Both the position numbers and the translations under genes were made by a program. A stretch of 64,000 nt of DNA from Eudorina sp. 2006-703-Eu-15 (lineage: Eukaryota > Chlorophyta > Chlorophyceae > Chlamydomonadales > Volvocaceae). The notes under the pieces are model-generated. The model had not been told where the DNA came from, ran no database searches, and saw nothing but the letters and a program-made list of their open reading frames with translations. Position 1 is the first letter of the stretch. Every line of letters begins with the position of its first letter. The DNA lies in the NCBI GenBank assembly GCA_003117195.1, contig BDSI01000012.1, forward strand, positions 558,001 to 622,000, given 5' to 3'. Positions 36,638 through 50,671 of this stretch are shown piece by piece.

Positions 36638-38874
36638 TCACTTAACCGACCCGCTGCTCTGGCCCTGACCCGCTGCGGCGCCATTGGACGGGGGAAGCAT
36701 GAGCGTTCCGTTCCCACCTGCCGCTTGCGCTTCCGCTTCTTCGTCACTGTCCGCCGCGCCGTTGGACAGCGCCACGACGGACGCCACACTTTTACTCCGT
36801 TGCATAGGCCCGTCCAGCAGCTTACGGACTTTGCGCGGCACCGACCCGTGGGTACCAGGGATGCCCGCGCCTCCGGCCCAGACTGCGGTACTGGGTGCGG
36901 CTCCGGCCTGGCATCCCTCGCCCTCTCCAGCACGCAGCCCGCGCTCGTGGCTGGGGCTCGCTGGAAGCGTCGGTTGCTCCGAGCAGGAGGGCCCAGCTTC
37001 CGGGCCTGCACGGCTGCACGGTGCAGCAAGTGTCGCTGCATCACCCGGCCGCAACTCCACCCGACATAACGCGGGAATTTCCGCAGTTGCGGCAGAGGGG
37101 CCGGCACTGTCTCCGGTTCCACTGTGCCGGTCTCCCGGTGTTGAGCCGCACACGATCTTTGCCCATCCCTCCGAGCCTGCAGGCCCAGCGCCGCTTGTTC
37201 CAGTCGACGTGCCTGGGCCCGTCCCCGCAGCTGTCGAGTCCCGCGGCCCCCGTGGCGCAACGTGGGCCGTACACTGTTGTTGCCGGTACTCGGTCCTGGG
37301 ATCCTGCGGACCAGCATGTCCCATAGTTGAATGCCGCGTCTGCGGCCCCCCAGCCTGAACCTGCTGCTGCTGCTGCTGAGGTTCCGATTGCGGTGCCGAC
37401 GGCTCCCTTGGCCTGCCCGTCGGGCTCGGCTCATCGCCGCTCGCCTCGCCGTCGCTGTCCGGTGCCCTTGGCCGGCGGCCCGACAGCACGCTCCGCCGCA
37501 CCGGCTGCTGTATTGGATTCGCTAGCGAGAGGTGCAGCGCGGTGAGCAGGCTGCCGATGAAGCTTATCACATCCGCCACCAGCATCGCCTCAGTGGCACG
37601 CGTGGATAGCAGCACCTCCAGAACGCAGACCTGGCCCTTGGCGGGGCGAGCCAGGTCGTAGATGGGAATATACAGCGCTTCCGCAAGCCGCTCCAGGGCC
37701 TCTTCTGTAGTGTGCAAGGAAAGCACATAGACGCCTTGAGTGGACAGGGAAGTCCATCTGGTCAAGCACCTGACTCACACAGCATAGGCAGGTGGATTGA
37801 AGGCACAAACCCTCTCACACACCCGCGCGCCCACCAGAAGACTGCGAAGTACTACCCGAGAATCCCAGCTGTCTTCTGCCCTACCTGATAACTGGCTTCG
37901 TGGATGTAAGGACGGCGGAAGAATTCGCAAGTTCTGTACAATCTGCACGGCCCCCGAGCGCCAAACCTTGCCCGGCATTGAGTTTCGAAAGAAGACCGGG
38001 CCTTGACAGCTGCGAGCATATGCAGATGGCGGTCACACGAGCCACAGTCACTGGGGCAAAATAAGCCTGCATGGATAGAACGCACATGCACGCAAATATC
38101 TAAGCATGCGAAGGTCCGGCCCCATGCGCACCGGCCTCTATCTCAACATTTCCACCAAAGAAACTAAGCTTGCTTCTCTGTGTTTGCCCGCCGCCTTCCA
38201 CCCTAGCTTACCTTTTGGTGCGAAGGTCCTGGAAAAGAGGATCGAGTACGATCGCAAGCTGGGGGTCCGCCCAAAGCTGCGCGGCCGTGGGGGAACAAGG
38301 GGGGCTGTGGCAGGCAGACGACGACACGTGCCGAAGAACGACAACTGTACTTTTTATCTTAACGACGTTACTATGTGCCGTTGTCCTTCCTTACCGTCAC
38401 TTCCAAGCTGTTCGACGACGCCGCTTCGCATCCGTCTGCGCCTACCCATGCCTGCAAGCGCAACAGCCACCCAAAGACCCATAAGTTTGTAGCCATTCGA
38501 AAGTCGCACCAGAAATATACATGACCGCGTCTGAACGACAAGATAGATGCCGGCTGCGATGGGAGTCAGCAGCAGCCAAGATTGCCGACACGTGCAGGTC
38601 GACCATCAGCCACTGTCTTCCCTGCTGGTAGTATGTGCCTGCAATTCCTGGGTGAGCGCACCTTCACCGCACGCACCTGGCAAAGGCAAACGTTCTGAGA
38701 TTTCGAAAAGCGCTCCCGAAGCTTTTCCAGTATTGCTGCAAGCTTTGCACTCAGCTCCAGCTTCCAATGCACATCTGCCAGTTGCTGCAATTGCGGATGC
38801 ACAGCGTGGCTCGCAAAGACGCTTCCGGCCAGCGCCCCGTAATGAGCCAGCACATGCTGCTGCTGATTCTCCAT
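36638..38874 (-). CDS. GAF-like sensor protein related to NIN-like (RWP-RK) proteins, no RWP-RK seen
   Basis: Proposed minus-strand exons: 38677-38874, 38212-38276, 37885-38009 and 36638-37734. They join in phase to 494 residues. The first three exons and the start of the fourth form a domain that reads like the N-terminal GAF region of NIN-like proteins: SKSQNVCLCQLW, then SMPGKVWRSGAVQIVQNLR and HPRSQL, then EALYIPIYDL and GQVCVLEVLLSTRA. NIN-like proteins respond to nitrate or nitrogen through this region and bind DNA through RWP-RK. Here the last 290 residues are Pro/Ser/Gln-rich and no RWP-RK motif is visible. The exon 3 frame was chosen because it alone continues the family pattern; two other frames are also open. 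It could instead be an unrelated protein, and regulation is unknown. Confidence 0.5.
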
Positions 38875-40353
38875 GACCAAAGACGCAAATGCAAGTCTGC
38901 CCCGAATGTGAAAGACAAGAGGGAGACGGACAGACAACACTCAGCAGCAGGTTGCAGCTCTGCCTAAGGACAGGCTGCGAAAGCAGCAGCACCAAGCCCC
39001 TATCATAAACATACTATAACGCTCGGAATTGTGTCCCTGATATAGGCCAGTTCAACCAGCTGGCAGTCAAAAATAAGAGGAGCAGCAGCAAAAACAGTGA
39101 ATCGCGACCAGTCACGGTACTGGTAAAAAACGAGTAAAGTTTAATGTGTCCTGTGTTATCAATGATATATTTGGCAAGCCGGGAGTACTTTAGAACCAAT
39201 GAACCATGTATCCATGTTCCTTCCTGTCGTACATCCATTACACCACCCCCAGACCCCCTTGAGATACCGGTACATTGTTTATATTAGTTGGACTTCAGAG
39301 CAAGTGCAGTACGCATACACGAATGAAACGCCACCGTCAGTCTCGAGGCAGGGTTCGGAACGAACGCGGTCCCAGGGACAGCCCAAGATACGGGCTGCAA
39401 AGGTGCTATTACGAATGCCACTGTAAAGTTAGGCGTAAAGTTTGTCGCTGGAACTTTGGACCGCCAGTCAGTCATAGCTCCTTTGGAAGCTGCGTCTGCA
39501 CTCCCCGGCCTGTCTCTTGTCGATAAAGGCCGCCTCGAAAGGGCGAGACACATTTATTATCTCCGGCCCATGGTCCGGGTGCCAGGTCCTGCCGAAAGTC
39601 GCTGCCACCCCTGGGGTTGGGCCAGCCTGCGGGTTTGTGGATTTGGGTTTGGGTTTGGGTTTGGGTTTGGGTTTGGGGTCCACGCACCTTGTGCATTTCG
39701 CACGACGGCACCCACCCAGACATTTCTGCCTTCATCATGGAGGGCAACTAAAATTCCTCACTCATCATCTCCACGCAAGTCAGCAGTACTCCCCGCGGTC
39801 ATCTCGTGCTAACCCAACCCCTCGAAACGCTCCCCGCTACCTGCGATCCTGGCCGCCATCTCTCCAAGCGACAACCGCGCCCCCTAAAACTGCCAATGCA
39901 GCTATGCAGTACAGCGGATCTTGAGTTCTTGACATGCGCTCGCATCTAGCTGATCGCGGAGGCTTGGATCGCCGCCGTCCACTTTCAGCGACGCCAAAAA
40001 GGACATAGGGGTCCAACCTCGCATGACGTCACCACGCACACGGGCATCCGTGCTCCTTTGCGCGCGAGTGCTGTGCCTTTCGTGCTGCGACCTGCGCTGG
40101 TGCGGCCCGCTCTTATTGACGCGAACGAACCTCTCCGAAAGTCTCTCGACACACAACATCGTGGGTTGCATTTCTAGACACACCCCCGCATCTCTGGCAC
40201 TACCCCCTCACACCCAACCACGCACCTCTTCACGGCATCGGGTGCACCCACCGACTTTAGCGGTTTGTCTCATGTCTTGTTTTGCCAAGGTCCGGACTAC
40301 CTGTAAATACACCTCCATCCTCCATCCCTATCAATCGCCCACATCCCTCTCAG
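38875..40353. other. Spacer between the GAF-protein and Nudix genes
   Basis: It holds the presumed promoter of the GAF-protein gene and the 3' flank of the Nudix gene. The only clear structure is a TTTGGG hexamer run at 39641-39677. No gene is recognised. Confidence 0.5.
39641..39677 (+). repeat. TTTGGG hexamer repeat
   Basis: About six tandem copies of tttggg. It resembles a telomere repeat but differs from the TTTTAGGG telomere unit of Chlamydomonas-type algae, so it is a simple microsatellite with quadruplex potential. Confidence 0.9.
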
Positions 40354-43264
<2,911 letters not shown>

Positions 43265-46200
43265 ATGTCCGATACGGGATCTTCTCATCATGCGAGCGCG
43301 AACGTCACCAGGGCAAAGGAGCTCACGGGAGAGCTGCAGCGGCTGCAGGAGCACGTCGAGTCTCTAAACGCAGCCGTGGTTCAGGAGAGCGTTGCAAAGG
43401 TAAGCGCTTACTTCACAACACTGTATGAAGGTAGGACCGCACGTTTAAGATCACCCAGAACGATCGTCTAGCAGCTTGCACAGCTGTAAACGCACAGCTT
43501 TTGTAGACCTCGCACTCACTTACGACTGGCAAATCATGTGCTTGATTGGCATGAAACCCAACTGTAACTGATCGCTTAGCCTTGCTCCATCCCCTGTGTC
43601 CATGTCCCCCGCTCCAACCGCAACCGCATCCTAGGCGCCGAACCCTCATGTGGATCAGCCAGCGGCTTGTACGCATGAGCCCGTATGCGTATGTATGTAC
43701 ATGCGCACGCTGCTACTTCGTGTTGTGGGGGTTCTAAACGCATTTTTGTCATCCACCTGTCGTGTGCAGCTCTCTCAGCAGGTTGCCCACATCACCGAGA
43801 AGCTCAAGTCGACTTTGGCAAAGTGCGTGCTGAGGGGGTTAACGCGGATCCGACAGGAAACAAGTGGTTGACATTGGCAAATGGCCTCGGGTCGGGCACC
43901 AGCCGGTGGTGATTCCGTCGGTTGCGTGGGTGTGAGGAGGTTGAGCATGGCTGCCCCTCACTTACCTTTATGCTCTCATGCGAATGGGGACCAGTTTACA
44001 ACCCATGGCAAGCTGTTCTTAGAACGTGTTGCGCTCCGAAACTCCTTTTTCTGTCTTCTCCCAGCACGCAAGGGCCCTCCTTCACCCCTCGCAGGGTCAC
44101 CTCGCAGCATCCCTCGGCTGTGGGCGCGTCGGATCCGGGGCCAGCGGCGGCGACAACCCAGCCCAGCGAGGCGGCCGCCGCCGCCGCCCCCGCGGAGGCG
44201 GCGGATGTCGCCCCAGCGGCCTCTGGCACTGGCGATGTGGCGGCCGGCGTCAGTGCGGCCGCCCGCGGGAAGATAGCCAAGATGAGCGCCGAGGTGGTGG
44301 ACTCCAACCCCTACAGTCGCCTCATGGCGCTGCAGCGGATGGGAATCGTCAAGGACTACGAGCGCATCCGTGACAAGACGGTGAGGGTGTGCTGTGCACG
44401 GTGGGATGGGAGGGTAAGCACGGAAAACAAGCCCATAACGGAGGGTGGGTGGGTGGCGCACGGTGCGTTATGGGTTTGCTGCGCCACTGCGATTTCGCTG
44501 TCTTGATTGCTTGCCAGCTGGCAGTGGCAGTGGCAGCAGAAGCGGCAGCCGCAACAGCTGCGGCACCTGAACACGGGTTGGCAGAGGCCGGGGACAGCCC
44601 GCCTCCTGCCGTCCGCCTCCTCTCGTCAAGGGCCCCGTCAGGACCCTTGACGAGAGTCTAGGCGCAGCAGAGTGAACTCGGCACGAAGGAGCTCGCCGTG
44701 CAACAACCGTACTCGGCTCGCACGGAATCGGTTTGGGAGTATGAACGAACCTCTGAACGGAAATGGGCGCGCAGCCGGCAATTTGGAGCGGCGCGGGTTG
44801 TGGACCCTTTGGCTTGACGATCGGGCAACCTGTTTGGTATCCGCATACCAACGGGGGCGGCCCCGATACGGGCCCGACAAACCGGACGTCGTCGTGGACT
44901 TATACGTGCTCCATTTCTTATGGTGGACCGTGCCGGGGGCGCTGTTGGTGGGTCCCGCTCACCGACTCCTCACTAGTCCTGTGGTTGTGCGGGTGGGGAC
45001 ACAGGTGGCGGTGGTGGGTGTGGGCGGCGTGGGCAGCGTGGCCGCGGAGATGCTGACGCGCTGCGGGGTGGGCCGGCTGCTGATCTACGACTACGACAAG
45101 GTGGAGCTAGCCAACATGAACCGCCTGTTCTTCAGGTGGGCCTTGGGGCGGGGGTGCGGTTCGTCACATCTCCCCACCGGCTGCCTGGGCCCGAAACCCT
45201 GAACCCCACCGCGGGGCCGTTACACCGCAGGCCGGAGCACTGCGGGATGACCAAGACGGACGCGGCCCGCAAGACGCTGCAGGTGGTTGGTTGGGGGCGC
45301 GGGTGCGGGACTGAGGGTTGATCGGGTCTCTAGGGTGGGTGGGAGGGGAGGCAGACGGATGCTGCCACGGCGGCGGAGCAGAGCTGCGGGGGACGCGCGG
45401 GAGCTCGGGGGCGGTTGCCTGGTGCTGGTCGGGGTCGGGAAAACAGGGGGGACTGGGTTGGGGTGGGTCTGTTGCGGTGGATCCCCTTCGTCTAGCCTCC
45501 CCGATCCCATCCTCCGATCCCATGGCTGTCCCTTGAGTTCTGTCGCGACCCTGGATTCCGGATGCCCCCGTCTGCAGGAGATCAATCCGGATGTGGAGGT
45601 GGAGAGCTACACCATGAACATCACCACCCTGCAGGTTGGGGCTGGGGGGGAGCGGAGCCGGAAAGGGCGCGGGAGGGAGCGACTAGAACATGGATGCAAG
45701 GGGATGTGCGAAACCCGGCGACCTACAAGACAGGGCCGCATGGCAATTCGCCGGCTCCCCCATCCGCCCTGTCGTGCTGTGTCCGGGTATGCCTGCCGGC
45801 CGCGACCTGACTGCGGCTCTGTGTGTTTCTCCCCCTCGCCATCCTTTGCTCTGGCAGCAGCACAGTTTGAATATGTCTACCAACTCCCTGTACCCCCCCC
45901 CTCCCCCTCCCTGAAGGGCTTCGAGTCGTTCAAGTCCTCGTTGGTGGGTCCGGACGGTGCCACCTCGCGGGTGGACCTGGTGCTGAGCTGCGTCGACAAC
46001 TACGAGGCGCGCATCACCATCAACCAGGTGGGGGGAGGGGGCTGGGCCACCATCAACCAGGTCTCCAGGTGGGGGGAGGGGTCGCATCACCATCAACCAG
46101 GTCTCCAGGTGGGGGGAGGGGTCGCATCACCATCAACCAGGTCTCCAGGTGGGGGGAGGGGTCGCATCACCATCAACCAGGTCTCCAGGTGGGGGGAGGG

Positions 46201-49200
46201 GTCGCATCACCATCAACCAGGTCTCCAGGTGGGGGGAGGGGTCGCATCACCATCAACCAGGTCTCCAGGTGGGGGGAGGGGTCGCATCACCATCAACCAG
46301 GTCTCCAGGTGGGGGGAGGGGTCGCATCACCATCAACCAGGTCTCCAGATGGGGGGAGGGGTTGGGCCACCCGGGGGGCAGGGATGGTGGGGTCAGAAGC
46401 GCGGAAAGCAAGAACACCCAAGTAGGGTAGGGACGTTGTGTGACTCGCCAGGCAGCGCAGGCGTGCAGGCGTGGCAATGGGCGGGGCGACCCGAATCATC
46501 TGTTGCGGGTGGGGTTGGGCCCCTGGCAGGGGCCAACCCCCATGGCAGGGAGGGTGGGGTGAGAAGTGGGAAAGGCGCCGACACGCTTAGGGGGATGAGA
46601 GGTTGGGCTCCAGCCCCCCCCACCCTGCGCCGGCGGAGCCATGGCACAGACCCCACCCTACAGCCCCGCAGCTCACTGGAAGGTGACTGGCCGGTAGCTT
46701 GCCTGCATGGCTGCAACTTGACATTGCCAAAGCGAGCACGCCTCCCTCATTGCACCGCGGCATATCCGAAACGGGGGACATGCTGAATTCTGCAAACCGG
46801 GGGTCGTCAATATGAGTATGCCTAGCAATCCTTACACAACCCCCTCCCTTCCGGTGTCTCTCCGGGTCCTCAGGTGTGCTTGGAGCTGAAGCAGACCTGG
46901 CTGGAGAGCGGCGTCAGTGAGGACGCGGTGGCGGGACACATCCAGGTGCGCGCGCGCGCGCGCGCGCGCGCGTGTGTGTGTGTTTAGAAATGCAACCCGC
47001 CCGCCCGCCCGACCCCAGGTGGCAATATACTTACCATATATGTGTGTGTGCGTGTTTGTAGGTAGGACTGAGTCATAGAAAGGGCATAGCTAACCCCGGA
47101 AACGCACTTTTGCCCCACAACTGCCCCTGCCCCGAGAAAAAAGGTGTGTGTGTATTGTGTGTTAGCAAGGAGAAAAGCTGTATGTGTATAGTGTGTGTGT
47201 GTGCGCGTACACAATGGTGGGTGGGACTGTGTGCTGGTGGACTGGCGGGTGCTGGCGGGTGGGACTTGCTGGCGGGTGGGACTGGTGTGGCGTGGGACTG
47301 CCACCTCGGGAGGGTGCTGGCGGGGTGGGACTGCCACCTCGGGAGGGGTGCTGGCGGGGTGGGACTGCCACCTCGGGAGGGGTGCTGGCGGGGTGGGACT
47401 GCCACCTCGGGAGGGGTGCTGGCGGGGTGGGACTGCCACCTCGGGAGGGGTGCTGGCGGGGTGGGACTGCCACCTCGGGAGGGGTGCTGGCGGGGTGGGA
47501 CTGCCACCTCGGGAGGGGTGCTGGCGGGGTGGGACTGCCACCTCGGGAGGGGTGCTGGCGGGTGGGACTGCCACCTCGGGAGGGGTGCTGGCGGGGTGGG
47601 ACTGCCACCTCGGGAGGGGTGCTGGCGGGGTGGGACTGCCACCTCGGGAGGGGTGCTGGCGGGGTGGGACTGCCACCTCGGGAGGGGTGCTGGCGGGGTG
47701 GGACTGCCACCTCGGGAGGGGTGCTGGCGGGGTGGGACTGCCACCTCGGGAGGGGTGCTGGCGGGGTGGGACTGCCACCTCGGGAGGGTGCTGGCGGGGT
47801 GGGACTGCCACCTCGGGAGGGGTGCTGGCGGGGTGGGACTGCCACCTCGGGAGGGGTGCTGGCGGGGTGGGACTGCCACCTCGGGAGGGGTGCTGGCGGG
47901 GTGGGACTGCCACCTCGGGAGGGGTGCTGGCGGGGTGGGACTGCCACCTCGGGAGGGGTGCTGGGTACGGGGTGCAGGTTTGGGAGTTGGCGCGGTGACC
48001 TGGTAGGTGGAGTACGCAGGAGGATCTGCCGTACGTACATAACGCAGTACGTGCGTAGCGGGGGCCACCGTGTTCCGGATCCGGGAGCGTGCGGGGCGCG
48101 GCTGCTCGACAAGCATCCCTCCCTCCCTGCGGGGCAACGCCGGAGGAAAGTCCCGCCGGAGGGAAAGGGCTGGGGGGTATCACCGGCGATCGGCGGGCGG
48201 TTTGCGCCTATTGTGGGAAGGGGACGTGGGTAGGCTCTGTTGCTCACGGGGCGCCTCTCCTCTGCCTGGCGGCGTGATCTCTCTGCGGCCTCGTGGCGGG
48301 TTTGGGCCGGCATTCTTGGTGTGTGAACTTCAGCTGAGGACGCAACTTTGGGGCTCCGGCCCCGTTCCTGATCGTCCCATTGAAACCCCCAGTGGGGAGG
48401 GGGAGGGGGCCTATCCCTCACATTGCTCCCACACACCGACCGCTTCTGTCCCGGGCGGTTCGCGCAGCCCACTGATCCATCGACTTGTAGTTCTGCGCCC
48501 TTTCCCCTCCCTCCGTAACGTTCCTCCGGCCTTGTCCAAATCCTTCCCCCTTGCCATTCCCTTCCCGCCCGCCATCTTCTTTCCGCCCGCCACTCCCTTC
48601 CCGCCCGCCATCTCCTCCCCGTCCGCCACTCCCTCCCCGCCCTCCCCGCCACTCTACTCCGCCCCTGCACCCGCAGCTGCTGGTCCCCGGCTGCACCGCC
48701 TGCTTCCAATGTGTGCCGCCGCTGGTGGTCGCGTCCGGCATCGACGAGCGCACCCTCAAGCGCGAGGGCGTGTGCGCGGCCTCCCTGCCCACCACCATGG
48801 GCATCGTGGCGGGGCTGCTGGTGCAGGCGGCCCTCAAGTACATGCTGGGCTTCGGAACGGTGTCCAAGTAGGTCATAGAGTTAGCAGGCCACCAATGGGG
48901 ACATATATAAGCAGGCCACAGAGGGGACAGATATAAGCAGGCCACCAATGGGGACATATGTAAGCAGGCCACAGAGGGGACAGATATAAGCAGGGCACCA
49001 ATGCGGGCGGGCTGGACATGCTGACCACCATCAAGGGGATGGAACAACGCGGTTGGGACCACCTTCTCGCGACCGCAGGCGGGGCAGTCGCAGCTGGAGG
49101 GGCTGTAGGTTTTATTACCCGGGTGAAGATCCTAAAACCCGGAGTATAACCCTAAACCCGAAAACCCGAGGTCAAACCCTGCAAACCCTCAAAACCCCTA

Positions 49201-50671
49201 AAACCCTAACTTAACGGGAGGGCTACGTTGGGATTACGGAAGGGATCTACCTGCGGACCAAAACCCCGTAGCCAGCACCGTCGACGGTGCCCGGTGGCGG
49301 TGTGATTACACAATGATGCGTGGTTATGTGCTGTGGCTGAGGGTAGGGGGAGGCGGCGAGAGGGAAGGAGGGTACTAGGGCCGCATGCTGCCCTACCGCC
49401 GCTGCTCTACCTTACCCACCCCAGCCCCATACTGCATGCATCTGGGACGTGGGACGGGGGGGAATGCGAGATGTGGGTAGGTCACATCTGCAGCACCTCG
49501 GGGGTCCTCCTGGCGCACATTCCTGGCCTGGCCTGACGCCCCATCGCTTGGTCCCGGTGCACCTGCTCCACGTGGCCGGTCCCCCCCCCCGCCTCCCGGG
49601 GGTTGAAGCTTGAAATGCGCAGTTTGAAATGTCTACTGCTCGGGCAGCAGCGCAGTATAAATATGTCTACCAATGTCATATACCCCCACTCCCCCTCCCC
49701 CTCCCCCGCCTCCCCAGGTATCTGGGGTACAACAGCCTGAAGGACTTCTTCCCCACCATGGAGATCAAGCCCTCAGCCGCCTGCGTCAACCCGCTGTGCC
49801 AGCAGCTGCAGCAGGAGGAGGAGGCGCGGCGGAGCACACCGGAGGCGCTGGCGGCGCGCGCGGCGGAAGAGGCGGCGGCGGCGGCCGCGGCGGCGGCCGC
49901 CGCGGCGGCTCCGCTGCACGAGGAGAACGAGTGGGGTATCGAAGTGGTGAGTGGCATGTGGTGGGGTCGGTCCGTCCGTCCGTCCGTCAGTCCTTGAGTT
50001 TGGTCCGTGGGCTGGGCGGCGGCGGGGGAGCGATGAGACTATTCAGCGGTCATTACTGCCTCCTTTGCACGTGTACATGCCATTCGATCTGTACGACATG
50101 TCGTCATCGCCGTCTTGGTCTCGCGGTGAGGCATTCCGGTTCATACGTACGGCACGCTGCGCGGTGGTGCCCCGGGTGCCACCCACCCGAGAGGGGTTTC
50201 TGTCCTTGCGTCGGTGCCTACGGCCGTGCTTGCTCACCACCACTCCACCACTCCCATACTCCGGCACTCACACACAGACACCCTGGGCTGTTTCCACTTT
50301 TAACACCCCTTCCCCCCCCCACACACACCATACCTGCCACCGCGATGCTGCAGGTGTCTGAGGTGCCTGCCAGCTCTGCCGCCTCCACCTCCGCGGCGCC
50401 CCCCACACCCGCCTCCACGCCCGCCTCCGCCTCCACCTCGGACCTCACGACAGAGCACAAGCCAGGGACCGCCACCCCCACCCCCGCCGCAACTGGCGGC
50501 GGCGCCGCGCCGCCAGCGACCGCGCCGCCACTGGCGGACGGCATCGAGTTCTCGATGCCGACGGAGCGGGGCGTGGACGAGGCGACGCTGGCGGCTGAGG
50601 GGATCACTGCCGTACAAGGCACCACGGAAGACCTGATGGCGACGCTGGCGGCGCTCACTGAGGGAAAGTAG
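43265..50671 (+). CDS. UBA5: UBA5, UFM1-activating enzyme (E1)
   Basis: Eleven exons: 43265-43399, 43770-43822, 44065-44380, 45005-45135, 45231-45282, 45578-45634, 45917-46027, 46874-46945, 48677-48867, 49718-49946 and 50354-50671. They join in phase to 554 residues. A coiled-coil-like N-terminus and an Ala-rich stretch precede [17 protein letters not shown], the nucleotide loop GVGGVGS (173-179), [13 protein letters not shown] and [17 protein letters not shown] and CVNPLC supply the four zinc cysteines (318, 321, 395, 400), and [13 protein letters not shown] holds catalytic Cys342. C-terminal EWGIEVV is the UFM1/Atg8-binding motif, and EDLMATL is the UFC1-binding end. UBA5 adenylates UFM1, holds it as a thioester and passes it to UFC1 in the ufmylation pathway at the endoplasmic reticulum. 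Introns 7, 8 and 9 are full of tandem repeats. The start is the first ATG; an upstream in-frame TTG was ignored. Confidence 0.93.
44620..44656. other. 13-bp perfect inverted repeat in UBA5 intron 3
   Basis: The arms ctctcgtcaaggg and cccttgacgagag flank an 11-base loop. It lies in the intron between exons ending at 44380 and starting at 45005. The function is unknown. Confidence 0.7.
45851..45916 (+). repeat. Intron-end dispersed repeat in UBA5 intron 6
   Basis: ctggcagcagcacagtttga and tatgtctaccaac are followed by a C-rich tract and the 3' splice site at 45916. It closely resembles 49641-49717, 56584-56680 (minus) and 63541-63600. Confidence 0.8.
46050..46360 (+). repeat. 40-bp minisatellite built from a UBA5 exon end and its splice donor
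   Basis: Seven full 40-bp units begin at 46081, 46121, 46161, 46201, 46241, 46281 and 46321, with degenerate units on both sides. Each unit contains cgcatcaccatcaaccaggt, which is the last 18 bases of exon 7 plus GT, followed by ctccaggtggggggagggg, itself close to the start of the intron. The array lies directly downstream of the real 5' splice site at 46028. Confidence 0.95.
46946..46983 (+). repeat. (CG)n(TG)n alternating tract at a UBA5 splice donor
   Basis: The donor after the exon ending at 46945 continues directly into about twelve CG dinucleotides and then TG dinucleotides. Such purine-pyrimidine alternation favours Z-DNA. Confidence 0.9.
47290..47965 (+). repeat. 34-bp minisatellite in UBA5 intron 8
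   Basis: About twenty tandem copies of a unit containing gtgctggcggggtggg and actgccacctcgggag. A few units are one base shorter. The long frames across it (for example, Pro/Ser-rich on the minus strand) are artefacts of the repeat. Confidence 0.95.
48884..49000 (+). repeat. Alternating 27/26-bp repeat in UBA5 intron 9
   Basis: Units with agcaggccaccaatgggg and units with agcaggccacagagggg alternate, each ending in an AT-rich catatata or gatata step. Together they form a 53-bp higher-order unit in about two and a half copies. Confidence 0.9.
49133..49211 (+). repeat. Degenerate telomere-like CCCTAAAA tract in UBA5 intron 9
   Basis: Scattered variants of aaaccc end in cccctaaaaccctaac, which includes nearly two exact CCCTAAAA units, the telomere repeat of Chlamydomonas-type algae read on the C-rich strand. 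It is interstitial and mostly degenerate. Confidence 0.6.
49617..49717 (+). repeat. Intron-end dispersed repeat in UBA5 intron 9
   Basis: A partial copy (gcgcagtttgaaatgtctac, 49617-49636) is followed by a fuller copy (gggcagcagcgcagtataaa, tatgtctaccaa, about 49642-49675). A C-rich tract and the 3' splice site at 49717 follow. Confidence 0.8.

Noticed and set aside
37885..38009. Other reading frames of this exon (for example FETQCRARFGARGPCRLYR)
   Set aside because: Only the frame with MPGKVWRSG continues the GAF pattern and joins in phase to both neighbours with good splice sites.
39641..39677. Possible telomere seed
   Set aside because: The unit is TTTGGG, not TTTTAGGG, and it is perfect and short. 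It is better called a microsatellite.
47073..48709. Open frames of 350-515 codons on both strands
   Set aside because: They are translations of the 34-bp minisatellite and its flanks. All frames stay open because of the unit sequence, and none has a family motif.
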